DNA from: Nocardioides campestrisoli
Lineage (GTDB): Bacteria > Actinomycetota > Actinomycetes > Propionibacteriales > Nocardioidaceae
DNA: 64,000 nt
Assembly (NCBI RefSeq): GCF_013624435.2
Contig: NZ_CP061768.1
Coordinates: 3,066,001 to 3,130,000 of the forward strand
Direction of reading: 5' to 3'
Shown piece after piece: positions 19,639 to 27,764 of the stretch. The notes under the pieces are model-generated. The model had not been told where the DNA came from, did no database searches, and saw only the letters and a program-made list of their open reading frames with translations. The translations under genes and the position numbers were made by a program. Every line of letters starts with the position of its first letter. Within the stretch, counting starts at the first letter, position 1.

Positions 19639-20264
19639 GCACGCCGGCCGACGGCCCGGCCCGCTGGGCCCGCGAGCTGTTGAGCCGGCGACCGGTCCAG
19701 CCCGACGCCCGGACCTGCGGCGCGTCGGCGCTGGTGCTCGCCGAGGCCTGCCGGTCCGAGGCCTACGCGCGTGCCCTGGTCGAGGGCCGGGTCGACCTCG
19801 CCGCGGAGACCTCGGCCATGCACCGGCGGGTCACCGGTGCCGTCGACGTCACGGGCCGTCTCCAGACCCCCTGGCCACGCGCCCTGGGCACCCCGCCCTG
19901 GGCAGCGGCCCGTCAGCTCGCCGGCCGCACCGGCCTGCCCTACCGGGTGCGGCCGCTGTGGCCCGGGGTGGCCCGCGAGAGCGCACGTGCCGCGGCCCTC
20001 GCCGAGCTGCGCACCGCCGTGCTCGCCGGGCTCCCCTGCCCGGTCTACGTCGGCTCGGCGGCGCTGCCCCGGCACGTGCTGCTGGTGCTGGCGGCGGGGC
20101 GCGGGCCGGCGGACCCGCTGGTGGCCCACGACCCGGCGACCGGCCGCCCGCGCCGGCTCGAGGTCCCCGAGCTGGTCTCCGGGCGGCTCGGCACCGGGTG
20201 GCCGGTGCCGTGGTTCACGGTCGCGCCGGCTCCTCGGCCATCAGCGCGGCGTACTCCGGCTTGA
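19635..20264 (+). CDS. Hypothetical protein with papain-like (C39-type) Cys-His-Asp pattern
   Basis: 209 residues with an ATG overlapping the kinase stop (ATGA). No signal peptide or membrane helix is seen. [15 protein letters not shown] puts a cysteine (Cys28) before a helix, as in C39-like peptidases (CGPTAL). [12 protein letters not shown] supplies His147 on a strand, and VAHDPATGR supplies Asp166, the spacing of a papain-fold catalytic triad. Peptidase, amidase or transglutaminase activity is possible, and no substrate can be named. The gene runs 50 bases into the 3' end of the convergent add gene. It is probably cytosolic and co-expressed with the kinase. Confidence 0.6.
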   Translation: MSTPADGPARWARELLSRRPVQPDARTCGASALVLAEACRSEAYARALVEGRVDLAAETSAMHRRVTGAVDVTGRLQTPWPRALGTPPWAAARQLAGRTGLPYRVRPLWPGVARESARAAALAELRTAVLAGLPCPVYVGSAALPRHVLLVLAAGRGPADPLVAHDPATGRPRRLEVPELVSGRLGTGWPVPWFTVAPAPRPSARRTPA

Positions 20265-21306
20265 TCACCCGCTCGATGATCTCCAGCCGCTCGTCGAACG
20301 GCAGGAACGCCGACTTCATGGCGTTGATGGTGAACCAGCGCAGGTCCTCGAACCCGTAGCCGAACGCCTCCACCAGCGCGTGCATCTCGTCGGTCATCGT
20401 GGTGCTGCTCATCAGCCGGTTGTCGGTGTTGACGGTGACCCGGAAGCGCAGCCGGGTGAGCAGACCGATCGGGTGCTCGGCGATCGAGGTGGCCGCCCCG
20501 GTCTGCACGTTGGAGGTCGGGCACATCTCCAGGGGGATCCGGTTGTCGCGCACGTACGCCGCGAGCCGGCCCAGGCGGACGCTGCCGTCCTCGCCGACCT
20601 CGATGTCGTCGACGATCCGGACCCCGTGGCCGAGCCGGTCGGCGCCGCACCACTGGATGGCCTGCCAGATCGAGGGCAGGCCGAACGCCTCCCCGGCGTG
20701 GATGGTGAAGTGGCCGTTCTCGCGCTGGAGGTACTCGAAGGCGTCCAGGTGCCGGGTGGGCGGGTAGCCGGCCTCGGCGCCGGCGATGTCGAAGCCGGCC
20801 ACGCCCCGGTCGCGCCAGGCGACGGCGAGCTCGGCGATCTCCTGGGAGCGGGCCTGGTGCCGCATCGCGGTGAGCAGCTGGCGGACCACGATCCGGCCGC
20901 CGGCGGCCGCGACGGCGGCGTCGATCCCCTCCTGCACCGCCGCCACCACCTCGTCGAGGGTGAGCCCGGCCTCCACGTGCTGCTCGGGGGCGTAGCGCAC
21001 CTCGGCGTAGACCACGCCGTCGGCGACCAGGTCTTCGACGAACTCCCGGGCCACCCGGGTCAGGGCGGGACCGGTCTGCATCACCCCGACCGTGTGGTCG
21101 AAGGTCTCCAAGTAGCGCTCCAGGCTGCCGGAGTCGGCCGACTCGGAGAACCAGCGGCCCAGCGACTCGGCGTCGCCGGCCGGCAGCTCGTGCCCCACCT
21201 CCTCGGCCAGCTCGAGGATGGTGGCTGGGCGCAGACCACCGTCGAGGTGGTCGTGCAGCACAACCTTGGGCGCACGTCGGACCTGGTCCCTGCTCGGAGT
21301 CGTCAC
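20215..21306 (-). CDS. add: Adenosine deaminase
   Basis: 363 residues from a GTG at 21306. It deaminates (deoxy)adenosine to (deoxy)inosine, the substrate of PunA. Zinc ligands are in HDHLDGG near the N-terminus and in [10 protein letters not shown]; the catalytic LGHG histidine and the NTDNRLMS aspartate region are intact. NTDNRLMS is the actinobacterial version of the family motif. The start is only 19 bases from the ATG of the divergent MaoC gene and an AACACT box lies 7 bases upstream. Its 3' end overlaps a convergent gene by 50 bases. Confidence 0.94.
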   Translation of the reverse strand: MTTPSRDQVRRAPKVVLHDHLDGGLRPATILELAEEVGHELPAGDAESLGRWFSESADSGSLERYLETFDHTVGVMQTGPALTRVAREFVEDLVADGVVYAEVRYAPEQHVEAGLTLDEVVAAVQEGIDAAVAAAGGRIVVRQLLTAMRHQARSQEIAELAVAWRDRGVAGFDIAGAEAGYPPTRHLDAFEYLQRENGHFTIHAGEAFGLPSIWQAIQWCGADRLGHGVRIVDDIEVGEDGSVRLGRLAAYVRDNRIPLEMCPTSNVQTGAATSIAEHPIGLLTRLRFRVTVNTDNRLMSSTTMTDEMHALVEAFGYGFEDLRWFTINAMKSAFLPFDERLEIIERVIKPEYAALMAEEPARP

Positions 21307-21312
21307 GCCCCC

Positions 21313-21319
21313 TAGTGTT
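21313..21319. promoter_or_regulatory. Symmetric bidirectional leaderless promoter (add / MaoC gene)
   Basis: The seven bases TAGTGTT read as TAGTGT on the plus strand (7 bases before the ATG at 21326). On the minus strand they read as AACACT (7 bases before the GTG at 21306). The two genes are 19 bases apart, so one overlapping -10 appears to serve both directions. Confidence 0.5.
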
Positions 21320-21325
21320 CCATCC

Positions 21326-21778
21326 ATGCGTACCTTCACCAGCCTCGAGGAAGTCGTCGCCGCCGCCGGCGAGGAGCTCGGCACCAGTCAGTGGCTCACC
21401 GTCGACCAGGAGCGGGTCGACCAGTTCGCCGAGGCGACCGGCGACCACCAGTGGATCCACGTCGACGTCGAGCGCGCCGCTCAGGGCCCCTTCGGCGGGA
21501 CGATCGCCCACGGCTACCTGACGCTGTCCCTGCTCCCGGTGCTGGGCACCGACGTGTTCGCGCTCGAGACCCCCGGCGCCAAGCTCAACTACGGGGTCAA
21601 CAAGGTCCGGTTCCCGCAGCCGCTGCTGGTGGGCAAGCGGATCCGTTCGCACATCGCCATCGGCGAGTGCACCGAGCTGCCGGCGGGCCTGCAGATGACG
21701 CTGAAGCACACCATCGAGATCGAGGGCGAGGCCAAGCCGGCCTGCGTCGCCGAGACCGTCGTCCTGCTGCTGCCCTGA
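21326..21778 (+). CDS. MaoC-family (R)-specific enoyl-CoA hydratase-like protein
   Basis: 150 residues, a single hot-dog domain. [14 protein letters not shown] near residues 34-47 and [16 protein letters not shown] near 54-69 are the hydratase-2 motif, with the catalytic Asp and His in the first segment. [18 protein letters not shown] matches the actinobacterial MaoC dehydratases. It should hydrate trans-2-enoyl-CoA thioesters in fatty acid or polyketide metabolism. No lipid genes adjoin it, so the pathway is open. It converges on deoA, with a hairpin terminator between. Confidence 0.87.
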   Translation: MRTFTSLEEVVAAAGEELGTSQWLTVDQERVDQFAEATGDHQWIHVDVERAAQGPFGGTIAHGYLTLSLLPVLGTDVFALETPGAKLNYGVNKVRFPQPLLVGKRIRSHIAIGECTELPAGLQMTLKHTIEIEGEAKPACVAETVVLLLP

Positions 21779-21802
21779 CCCTGACCCGACCTGATCCCAC
21801 TG

Positions 21803-21828
21803 CGGCCGGCGCCCGAGGGCGCCGGCCG
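21803..21828. terminator. Bidirectional hairpin between MaoC gene and deoA
   Basis: A perfect 11-base GC stem (21803-21813 with 21818-21828) has a CGAG loop. It lies in the 57-base gap between convergent genes. Confidence 0.65.
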
Positions 21829-21835
21829 ACGCAGG

Positions 21836-23143
21836 TCAGCCGATCCGGTCGATGACCAGCGGCCGGGGCTCGTACGACGCGGCGTCGCCGACGTCGTAGC
21901 CGCCCTCCAGCGAGGCGAGCGCCCTGTCGAACCGCTCGGGCTCGTCGGTGAGCAGGGTGAGCAGGGGCTCGCCCTCGCGCACGGTGTCGCCCGGTCGCGC
22001 GTGCCAGACCACCCCGGCCCCGGCCTGCACCGGGTCCTCCTTGCGCGCGCGGCCGGCACCGAGCCGCCAGGCGGCCAGGCCGACGGCCATCGCGTCGAGC
22101 CTGGTCAGCACCCCGGAGCGGGGTGCGGTGACCACGTGGGACTCCTTGGCCTGCGGCATCGCCGCGTCCGGGTCCCCGCCCTGGGCGCTGACCATGGCCC
22201 GCCACACGTCCATCGCCGAGCCGTCGGCCAGCTTCTCCGCCGGGTCGACGTCGCCGCGACCCGCGCCGGCAAGCATCTCCCGCGCCAGGGCCAGGGTCAG
22301 CTCGACCACGTCGGCAGGGCCGCCACCGGCCAGCACCTCGACCGACTCCGCGACCTCGATCGCGTTGCCGGCGGTGAGCCCGAGCGGGGTGGACATGTCG
22401 GTGAGCAGCGCGACGGTGCGCACGCCCGCGTCCGTGCCCAGCGCGACCATCGTCTCAGCCAGCTCGCGGGCCTTGGCCTCGTCCTTCATGAACGCACCCG
22501 TGCCGACCTTGACGTCGAGCACCAGGGCGCCGGTGCCCTCGGCGATCTTCTTGCTCATGATCGAGGAGGCGATCAGCGGGACCGCCTCGACCGTGCCGGT
22601 GACGTCACGCAGGGCGTAGAGCTTCTTGTCCGCGGGGGCCAGTCCGTCGCCGGCGGCGCAGATGACCGCGCCCACCGACTCCAGCTGGGCGAGCAGCTCC
22701 TCGTTGGACAAGGTCGCCCGCCAGCCGGGGATCGCCTCCATCTTGTCCAGCGTCCCGCCGGTGTGGCCCAGGCCGCGGCCGGAGAGCTGGGGGACGGCGA
22801 CGCCGCAGGCCGCGACCAGCGGGGCGAGCGGCAGGGTGATCTTGTCCCCCACTCCCCCGGTGGAGTGCTTGTCGGCGGTCGGCCGGGAGAGCGCGGAGAA
22901 GTCCATCCGCTCCCCCGAGGCGATCATCGCCGCGGTCCAGCGGGCGATCTCGCGCCGCTCCATCCCGTTGAGCAGGATCGCCATCGCCAGCGACGACATC
23001 TGCTCGTCGGCGACCTCGCCCCGGGTGTAGGCGTCGACCACCCAGTCGATCTGGCTGTCGCTGAGCTCGCCCCGCTCCCGCTTGGTCGCGATCACCTCGA
23101 CCGCGTCGTGCCGGCTCGCGGGCCGGGTCGTGGGCTGGTTCAT
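21836..23143 (-). CDS. deoA: Thymidine phosphorylase
   Basis: 435 residues starting at MNQPTT. AAGGA is 8 bases before this ATG, whereas an upstream ATG is too close to the site. It converts thymidine and phosphate to thymine and deoxyribose-1-phosphate. DKHSTGGVGDKITL near residue 87 is the phosphate-binding motif, and LSGRGLGHTGGTLDKMEAIPG near 121 is the pyrimidine nucleoside phosphorylase signature. LIASSIMSKKIAEG and KVGTGAFM are also present. The family also uses uridine in some bacteria. It begins immediately after the cdd stop, in a cdd-deoA operon. Confidence 0.94.
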   Translation of the reverse strand: MNQPTTRPASRHDAVEVIATKRERGELSDSQIDWVVDAYTRGEVADEQMSSLAMAILLNGMERREIARWTAAMIASGERMDFSALSRPTADKHSTGGVGDKITLPLAPLVAACGVAVPQLSGRGLGHTGGTLDKMEAIPGWRATLSNEELLAQLESVGAVICAAGDGLAPADKKLYALRDVTGTVEAVPLIASSIMSKKIAEGTGALVLDVKVGTGAFMKDEAKARELAETMVALGTDAGVRTVALLTDMSTPLGLTAGNAIEVAESVEVLAGGGPADVVELTLALAREMLAGAGRGDVDPAEKLADGSAMDVWRAMVSAQGGDPDAAMPQAKESHVVTAPRSGVLTRLDAMAVGLAAWRLGAGRARKEDPVQAGAGVVWHARPGDTVREGEPLLTLLTDEPERFDRALASLEGGYDVGDAASYEPRPLVIDRIG

Positions 23144-23144
23144 C

Positions 23145-23549
23145 TCACACATCCTTCAAGTCGTCGGGCCCGAACGCGTCGGGCAGCACCTCGTCCATGG
23201 TGCGCAACCCCGACACCGTCCACAGCACCAGGTCCCTGCCTCCGTGCTCGAAGAGCAGCTGGCGGCAGCGGCCGCAGGGCATGATCACCTCGCCGGTCGG
23301 CCCCACGCAGACGAAGTGGGTCAACCGGCCCCCGCCGGAGCGGACCAGCTCGGAGACCAGGCCGCACTCGGCGCAGAGGGTGACGCCGTACCCGGCGTTC
23401 TCGACGTTGCAGCCGGACACCGTCCGGCCGTCGTCGACCAGGGCGGCGGCGCCCACCTGGAACTTCGAGTAGGGGGCGTAGGCCTGCTGCATCGCCTCGA
23501 CGGCCAGGGCCCGGAGAGCCTCCCAGTCGACGTCGTCGGGGGCACTCAC
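23145..23549 (-). CDS. cdd: Cytidine deaminase
   Basis: 134 residues, the homotetrameric small form. CNVENAGYGVTLCAE near residues 47-61 contains the first zinc cysteine and the catalytic glutamate. PCGRCRQ near 91-97 supplies the other two zinc cysteines. It converts (deoxy)cytidine to (deoxy)uridine, which feeds DeoA-type phosphorolysis. The start is a GTG. The stop abuts the deoA start, so the two are co-translated. The promoter should lie in the 170-base gap shared with the divergent BMP lipoprotein gene. Confidence 0.94.
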   Translation of the reverse strand: MSAPDDVDWEALRALAVEAMQQAYAPYSKFQVGAAALVDDGRTVSGCNVENAGYGVTLCAECGLVSELVRSGGGRLTHFVCVGPTGEVIMPCGRCRQLLFEHGGRDLVLWTVSGLRTMDEVLPDAFGPDDLKDV

Positions 23550-23603
23550 TCCGGGGATCCGGAGGTCCAGAGATCACTCGTCCGGCGGGCCGGGGGAAAC
23601 GGT

Positions 23604-23619
23604 CGCAACATCGCAACAT
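23604..23619. promoter_or_regulatory. Tandem CGCAACAT repeat in the cdd / nucleoside-transporter gap
   Basis: Two adjacent copies of CGCAACAT stand in the intergenic region of two divergent nucleoside operons. A tandem octamer here is a plausible operator for a shared repressor; no regulator gene is nearby to test it. Confidence 0.4.
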
Positions 23620-23719
23620 GGTAACCGTTCTCCCTCTCCGGCCCCATCTACCGGCGGGTTGGAATACGGTTTGAGCATCGTCGCGTACCCGACGCGGCGG
23701 CAAGTTTGGAGGACATGCA

Positions 23720-24823
23720 GTGAGGAACATGAGGAGGGCCGCGACCCTCGGTTTTGCCGGTCTGATCGCGTCCGCGGCCTTGACGGCGTGCGGTGACGCG
23801 CCGGACGAGGACAACGAGGGCGGCAACGAGGCGAGCGACTTCCTGCCGTGCGTCGTCTCCGACGCCGGCGGCTTCGACGACAAGTCGTTCAACCAGCTCA
23901 GCTACGAGGGCGTCAAGGAGGCTGCCGACGAGCTCGGCGCCGACTTCCGCGAGGTGGAGTCCAACTCGGTCAACGACTACGGCCCGAACCTGGAGAACCT
24001 GGTCGCCGAGGGCTGCGACGCCATCGTCACGGTCGGCTTCGCGCTCGCCGCGGCGACCAAGGAGTCCGCGGCCGCCAACCCCGACGTCGAGTACGTCCTG
24101 ATCGACGACGCCGCCGACGGTGGCGACGACGGCCAGACCTTCGACGGCAAGGCTGACGAGGCCAACATCAAGCCGGTGCTCTACGACACCGCCCAGGCCG
24201 CCTTCCTCGCCGGCTACGTGGCCGCCGACTACAGCAAGACCGGCGTGGTCGGCACCTATGGTGGCGAGCCCTTCCCGACCGTCACCATCTTCATGGACGG
24301 CTTCAAGCAGGGCGTGGAGTTCTACAACAAGGAGAAGGGCACCGACGTCAAGGTCGTCGGCTGGGACGGCAAGAACGGCTCCTTCACCGGTGGCTTCGAG
24401 GCCAACGAGTCCGCGACGAACACCGCGCGTCAGCTGATCGACCAGGACGCCGACGTCATCCTGCCGGTGGGCGGCCCGATCTACCAGGGCGCGCTGACCG
24501 CGATCGACTCCTCGGGCAAGGACATCGCGCTGATCGGCGTCGACGCCGACTTCTACGAGACCGACGAGAAGACCCAGGACGTGGTCCTCACCTCGATCCT
24601 GAAGAACATGAAGCAGTCGACCTACGAGGCCATCGTGGCCGCCGGCAACGACGAGTTCGACTTCGAGCCCTACGTGGGCACGCTGGAGAACGAGGGCGTC
24701 GGCCTGGCGCCGTTCCACAACTTCGAGGACAAGGTGTCCGACACCCTGGCCGACGAGCTGGACGACGTGCGTCAGCGCATCATCGACGGCGACATCGAGG
24801 TCAAGTCCTACCTGGACCAGTGA
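23720..24823 (+). CDS. BMP-family nucleoside ABC transporter substrate-binding lipoprotein
   Basis: 367 residues from a GTG that has GGAGG 7 bases upstream. A lipoprotein signal ends at LTAC (Cys24). The mature protein follows the BmpA/PnrA fold: VVSDAGGFDDKSFNQLSYEGVKEAADELG near residue 44, then VTVGFALAAATKESAAANPDV, AAFLAGYVAADYSKTG and GIDAD-like VGVDADFYETD. The FDDKSFNQ motif and a conserved Phe in the first loop contact the nucleoside in this family. It binds purine and/or pyrimidine nucleosides outside the cell. A strong terminator follows, so it can be made in excess over the ATPase and permeases. Confidence 0.91.
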   Translation: MRNMRRAATLGFAGLIASAALTACGDAPDEDNEGGNEASDFLPCVVSDAGGFDDKSFNQLSYEGVKEAADELGADFREVESNSVNDYGPNLENLVAEGCDAIVTVGFALAAATKESAAANPDVEYVLIDDAADGGDDGQTFDGKADEANIKPVLYDTAQAAFLAGYVAADYSKTGVVGTYGGEPFPTVTIFMDGFKQGVEFYNKEKGTDVKVVGWDGKNGSFTGGFEANESATNTARQLIDQDADVILPVGGPIYQGALTAIDSSGKDIALIGVDADFYETDEKTQDVVLTSILKNMKQSTYEAIVAAGNDEFDFEPYVGTLENEGVGLAPFHNFEDKVSDTLADELDDVRQRIIDGDIEVKSYLDQ

Positions 24824-24888
24824 TCCGGTTCCCCGGACTCCCCGGGGCCACCGAGTCACGCTGCACCGTCTGAACCACCGCACCACCG

Positions 24889-24924
24889 GAGGAGGGAGGC
24901 CGGCTCACGCCGGCCTCCCTCCTC
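24889..24924 (+). terminator. Strong hairpin terminator after the BMP lipoprotein gene
   Basis: A perfect 16-base stem (24889-24904 with 24909-24924) with loop TCAC follows the gene by 65 bases. It separates the binding-protein gene from the remaining importer genes. Confidence 0.8.
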
Positions 24925-25019
24925 TCGCAACCGGCGCCTCCGTGTGACCGGTCGCACCCTCTCGGCACCGCCCCCGCGCGCGATGCCCGCCCGGCTGCTG
25001 ACGCCCCCGTCCCGACACC

Positions 25020-25025
25020 TAGGAT
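25020..25025 (+). promoter_or_regulatory. Leaderless -10 element for the nucleoside ABC ATPase gene
   Basis: TAGGAT is 7 bases before the ATG at 25033, with no ribosome binding site. It gives the ATPase-permease operon its own promoter after the terminator. Confidence 0.55.
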
Positions 25026-25032
25026 TCGCCTC

Positions 25033-26547
25033 ATGAAGCTCGTTCTGCGTGATATCACCAAGCGCTTCGGGAGCCTCGTGGCCAACGACCGGATCTCGTT
25101 GACGGTCGAGCCCGGGGAGATCCACTGCCTGCTCGGTGAGAACGGTGCCGGCAAGTCCACCCTGATGAACGTGCTCTTCGGGCTCTACACCGCCGACGAG
25201 GGCGAGATCCTCCTCGACGACGTGCCGCAGCACTTCTCCGGGCCGGGCGACGCGATCGCCGCCGGCATCGGCATGGTGCACCAGCACTTCATGCTGATCC
25301 CCGTCTTCACGGTCGCCGAGAACGTCATGCTCGGCAACGAGTCCACCGGCTTCGCCGGCACCCTCGACCTGGACAGCGCACGCGCCAAGGTGCGCGAGAT
25401 CTCGAGCCGGTTCGGCCTGGACGTCGACCCCGACGCCCTGGTGGAGAACCTGCCGGTCGGCGTCCAGCAGCGGGTGGAGATCATCAAGGCCCTCTCCCGG
25501 GACGCGCAGGTGCTGGTCTTCGACGAGCCCACCGCGGTGCTGACCCCGCAGGAGACCGACGAGCTGATGGACGTGATGCGTCAGCTCAAGGAGTCGGGCA
25601 AGAGCATCGTCTTCATCACCCACAAGCTCCGCGAGGTGCGCGAGGTCGCCGACAAGATCACGGTGATCCGGCTGGGCAAGGTGGTCGGCGAGGCCGACCC
25701 GCGCGCCAGCAACGCCGAGCTCGCCTCGCTGATGGTCGGCCGGCCGGTGGAGCTCACCGTCCACAAGGACGCGCCCAAGCTCGGCGCCGAGGCGCTCGTG
25801 GTCAAGGGCCTGACCGTGGTCGACGAGACCGGTCACGCCCACGTCGACGACCTCAGCTTCACCGTCCGCGCCGGCGAGGTGCTCGCGGTCGCGGGCGTGC
25901 AGGGCAACGGGCAGACCGAGCTCACCGAGGCCCTGCTGGGGCTCCAGGACAACGTCCGGGGCTCGATCCGGCTCGACGGCGAGGAGCTCGTCGGCAAGTC
26001 GGTCCGCAAGGTGCTCGACGCCGGGGTCGGCTTCATCCCCGAGGACCGGCAGGAGGACGGGCTGATCTCCGACTTCACCCTGGCCGAGAACCTGATGCTG
26101 GACCGCAGCAGCTCCGAGCCGTTCGTGCGGCACGGCTCGCTCCAGCTCAAGGTGCTCGAGCGGTTCGCCCGGGAGAAGCTCCAGGAGTACGACGTCCGCG
26201 CCCCCGGGATCGACACCCGGGCCGGTCAGCTCTCCGGCGGCAACCAGCAGAAGGTCGTGGTGGCGCGCGAGCTCTCCCGCGAGCTGCGGCTGCTGGTCGC
26301 CGCCCAGCCGACGCGCGGCGTCGACGTCGGGTCCATCGAGTTCATCCACAAGCAGATCGTCGCCACCCGCGACTCCGGCATCCCGGTGCTCGTGGTCTCC
26401 ACCGAGCTGGACGAGGTGGCGGCCCTGGCCGACCGGATCATGGTCCTCTACCGAGGCGCAGTGGTCGGCATCGTGCCGGCCGACACCCCCCGAGAAGTGC
26501 TCGGTCTGATGATGACCGGAGAGCGTCCCGAAGGAGCGGTCGCATGA
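25033..26547 (+). CDS. Nucleoside ABC transporter, duplicated ATP-binding protein
   Basis: 504 residues with two tandem ATPase domains, as in RbsA/NupA-type importers. Domain 1 has an intact Walker A GENGAGKST (35-43), a signature LPVGVQQRVEI and Walker B VLVFDEPTAVL. Domain 2 has a degenerate Walker A (GVQGNGQTE, no lysine) but a good signature LSGGNQQKVVVARELSR. RGVDVGSIEFIHKQI follows a degenerate Walker B (LLVAAQPTRG instead of DEP). One competent and one degenerate site is normal for this family. It overlaps the first permease gene by 4 bases. Confidence 0.91.
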   Translation: MKLVLRDITKRFGSLVANDRISLTVEPGEIHCLLGENGAGKSTLMNVLFGLYTADEGEILLDDVPQHFSGPGDAIAAGIGMVHQHFMLIPVFTVAENVMLGNESTGFAGTLDLDSARAKVREISSRFGLDVDPDALVENLPVGVQQRVEIIKALSRDAQVLVFDEPTAVLTPQETDELMDVMRQLKESGKSIVFITHKLREVREVADKITVIRLGKVVGEADPRASNAELASLMVGRPVELTVHKDAPKLGAEALVVKGLTVVDETGHAHVDDLSFTVRAGEVLAVAGVQGNGQTELTEALLGLQDNVRGSIRLDGEELVGKSVRKVLDAGVGFIPEDRQEDGLISDFTLAENLMLDRSSSEPFVRHGSLQLKVLERFAREKLQEYDVRAPGIDTRAGQLSGGNQQKVVVARELSRELRLLVAAQPTRGVDVGSIEFIHKQIVATRDSGIPVLVVSTELDEVAALADRIMVLYRGAVVGIVPADTPREVLGLMMTGERPEGAVA

Positions 26548-27764
26548 GCAGCACCCAGGCCCCGTCCCCCGAGCAGGCGGAGCGGCCCACCCCTCCCGAG
26601 CCCAGCCAGTGGCACCGGGCGATGCACAGCATCGCCACCGGCAACGCCCTGGTGGCGATGCTCGCCGTGCTCCTCGCCGTGCTGGTCGGGTCCTTCCTGG
26701 TCGCGGTCACCGACGAGGCGGTCCGCGAGGCGTCGGGCTACTTCTTCTCCCGGCCCGGTGACCTGCTCAACGCGGCCTGGGAGGCCGTGTGGGGCGCCTA
26801 CACCTCGCTGTTCCGCGGATCGATCTACAACACCCGGGCCGAGACCTTCGAGCTCGGCATCCGCCCGCTGACCGAGACGCTGAAGTTCGCCGCGCCGCTG
26901 ATCGCGGCCGGTCTCGGCGTCGGCCTGGCGTTCCGGGCCGCGATGTTCAACATCGGTGGCCGCGGCCAGATGCTGGTCGCCGGCGCCGCCGCGGGCTGGG
27001 TCGGCTTCTCGTTCGACCTGCCCTGGCCGCTGCACCTGACCCTCGCGGTGCTGGCCGGCATGCTGGCCGGAGCGCTGTGGGCCGGGATCGCGGGCGTCCT
27101 CAAGGCCCGTACCGGGGCCCACGAGGTGATCGTCACGATCATGCTCAACTACGTCGGCTTCTACCTCGTCTTCTTCGCTCTCTCCGAGCAGGGCCTGCTC
27201 CAGGCCCCCGGGTCGGCGAACCCCAAGTCGCTGCCGATGAAGGAGTCCGCCACCCTGCCCAAGCTGGCCGGGGACTCCTACAACCTGCACCTGGGCTTCC
27301 TGCTGGCGCTGATCGCCGTCGGCCTCGTGTGGTGGATCCTCAACCGCTCCGCCCTCGGCTTCCGCATCCGCGCCGTCGGCCTCAACCCCACGGCCGCACG
27401 GGCCGCCGGCATCAACGTCGGCCGGACCTACGTGGTGGTGATGCTGATCGCCGGCGCCCTGGTCGGGCTCGCGGGTGCCAACCAGGTGCTCGGCACCGTG
27501 ACCAACGGCGTCTCGGTCGACCTCGACGCCGGGATCGGCTTCGACGCCATCACGGTGGCGCTGCTGGGTCGCTCCCGCCCGCTCGGCATCCTGGCCGCGG
27601 GCCTGCTCTTCGGCGCCTTCAAGGCCGGCAGCTTCTCCATGTCGGCGGCCGAGGGCATCCCGGTCGACATCGTCCTGGTGGTCCAGTCGCTGATCGTCCT
27701 CTTCATCGCGGCCCCTCCGCTGGTCCGGGCCATGTTCCGTCTGCCCGCCAAGGAGGCGAAGTGA
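26544..27764 (+). CDS. Nucleoside ABC transporter permease 1 (BPD_transp_2 family)
   Basis: 406 residues: a hydrophilic N-terminus, about nine membrane segments and the family's inner repeat. FAAPLIAAGLGVGLAFRAAMFNIGGRGQ near residue 113 is the canonical NIGxxGQ motif of branched-chain/ribose/nucleoside permeases. KARTGAHEVIVTIMLNYVG near 190 and GFRIRAVGLNPTAARAAGI near 275 (coupling helix) follow. The sequence matches the YufP/BmpB type of BMP transporters. It overlaps both neighbours by 4 bases, so the operon is tightly coupled. Confidence 0.9.
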   Translation: MSSTQAPSPEQAERPTPPEPSQWHRAMHSIATGNALVAMLAVLLAVLVGSFLVAVTDEAVREASGYFFSRPGDLLNAAWEAVWGAYTSLFRGSIYNTRAETFELGIRPLTETLKFAAPLIAAGLGVGLAFRAAMFNIGGRGQMLVAGAAAGWVGFSFDLPWPLHLTLAVLAGMLAGALWAGIAGVLKARTGAHEVIVTIMLNYVGFYLVFFALSEQGLLQAPGSANPKSLPMKESATLPKLAGDSYNLHLGFLLALIAVGLVWWILNRSALGFRIRAVGLNPTAARAAGINVGRTYVVVMLIAGALVGLAGANQVLGTVTNGVSVDLDAGIGFDAITVALLGRSRPLGILAAGLLFGAFKAGSFSMSAAEGIPVDIVLVVQSLIVLFIAAPPLVRAMFRLPAKEAK

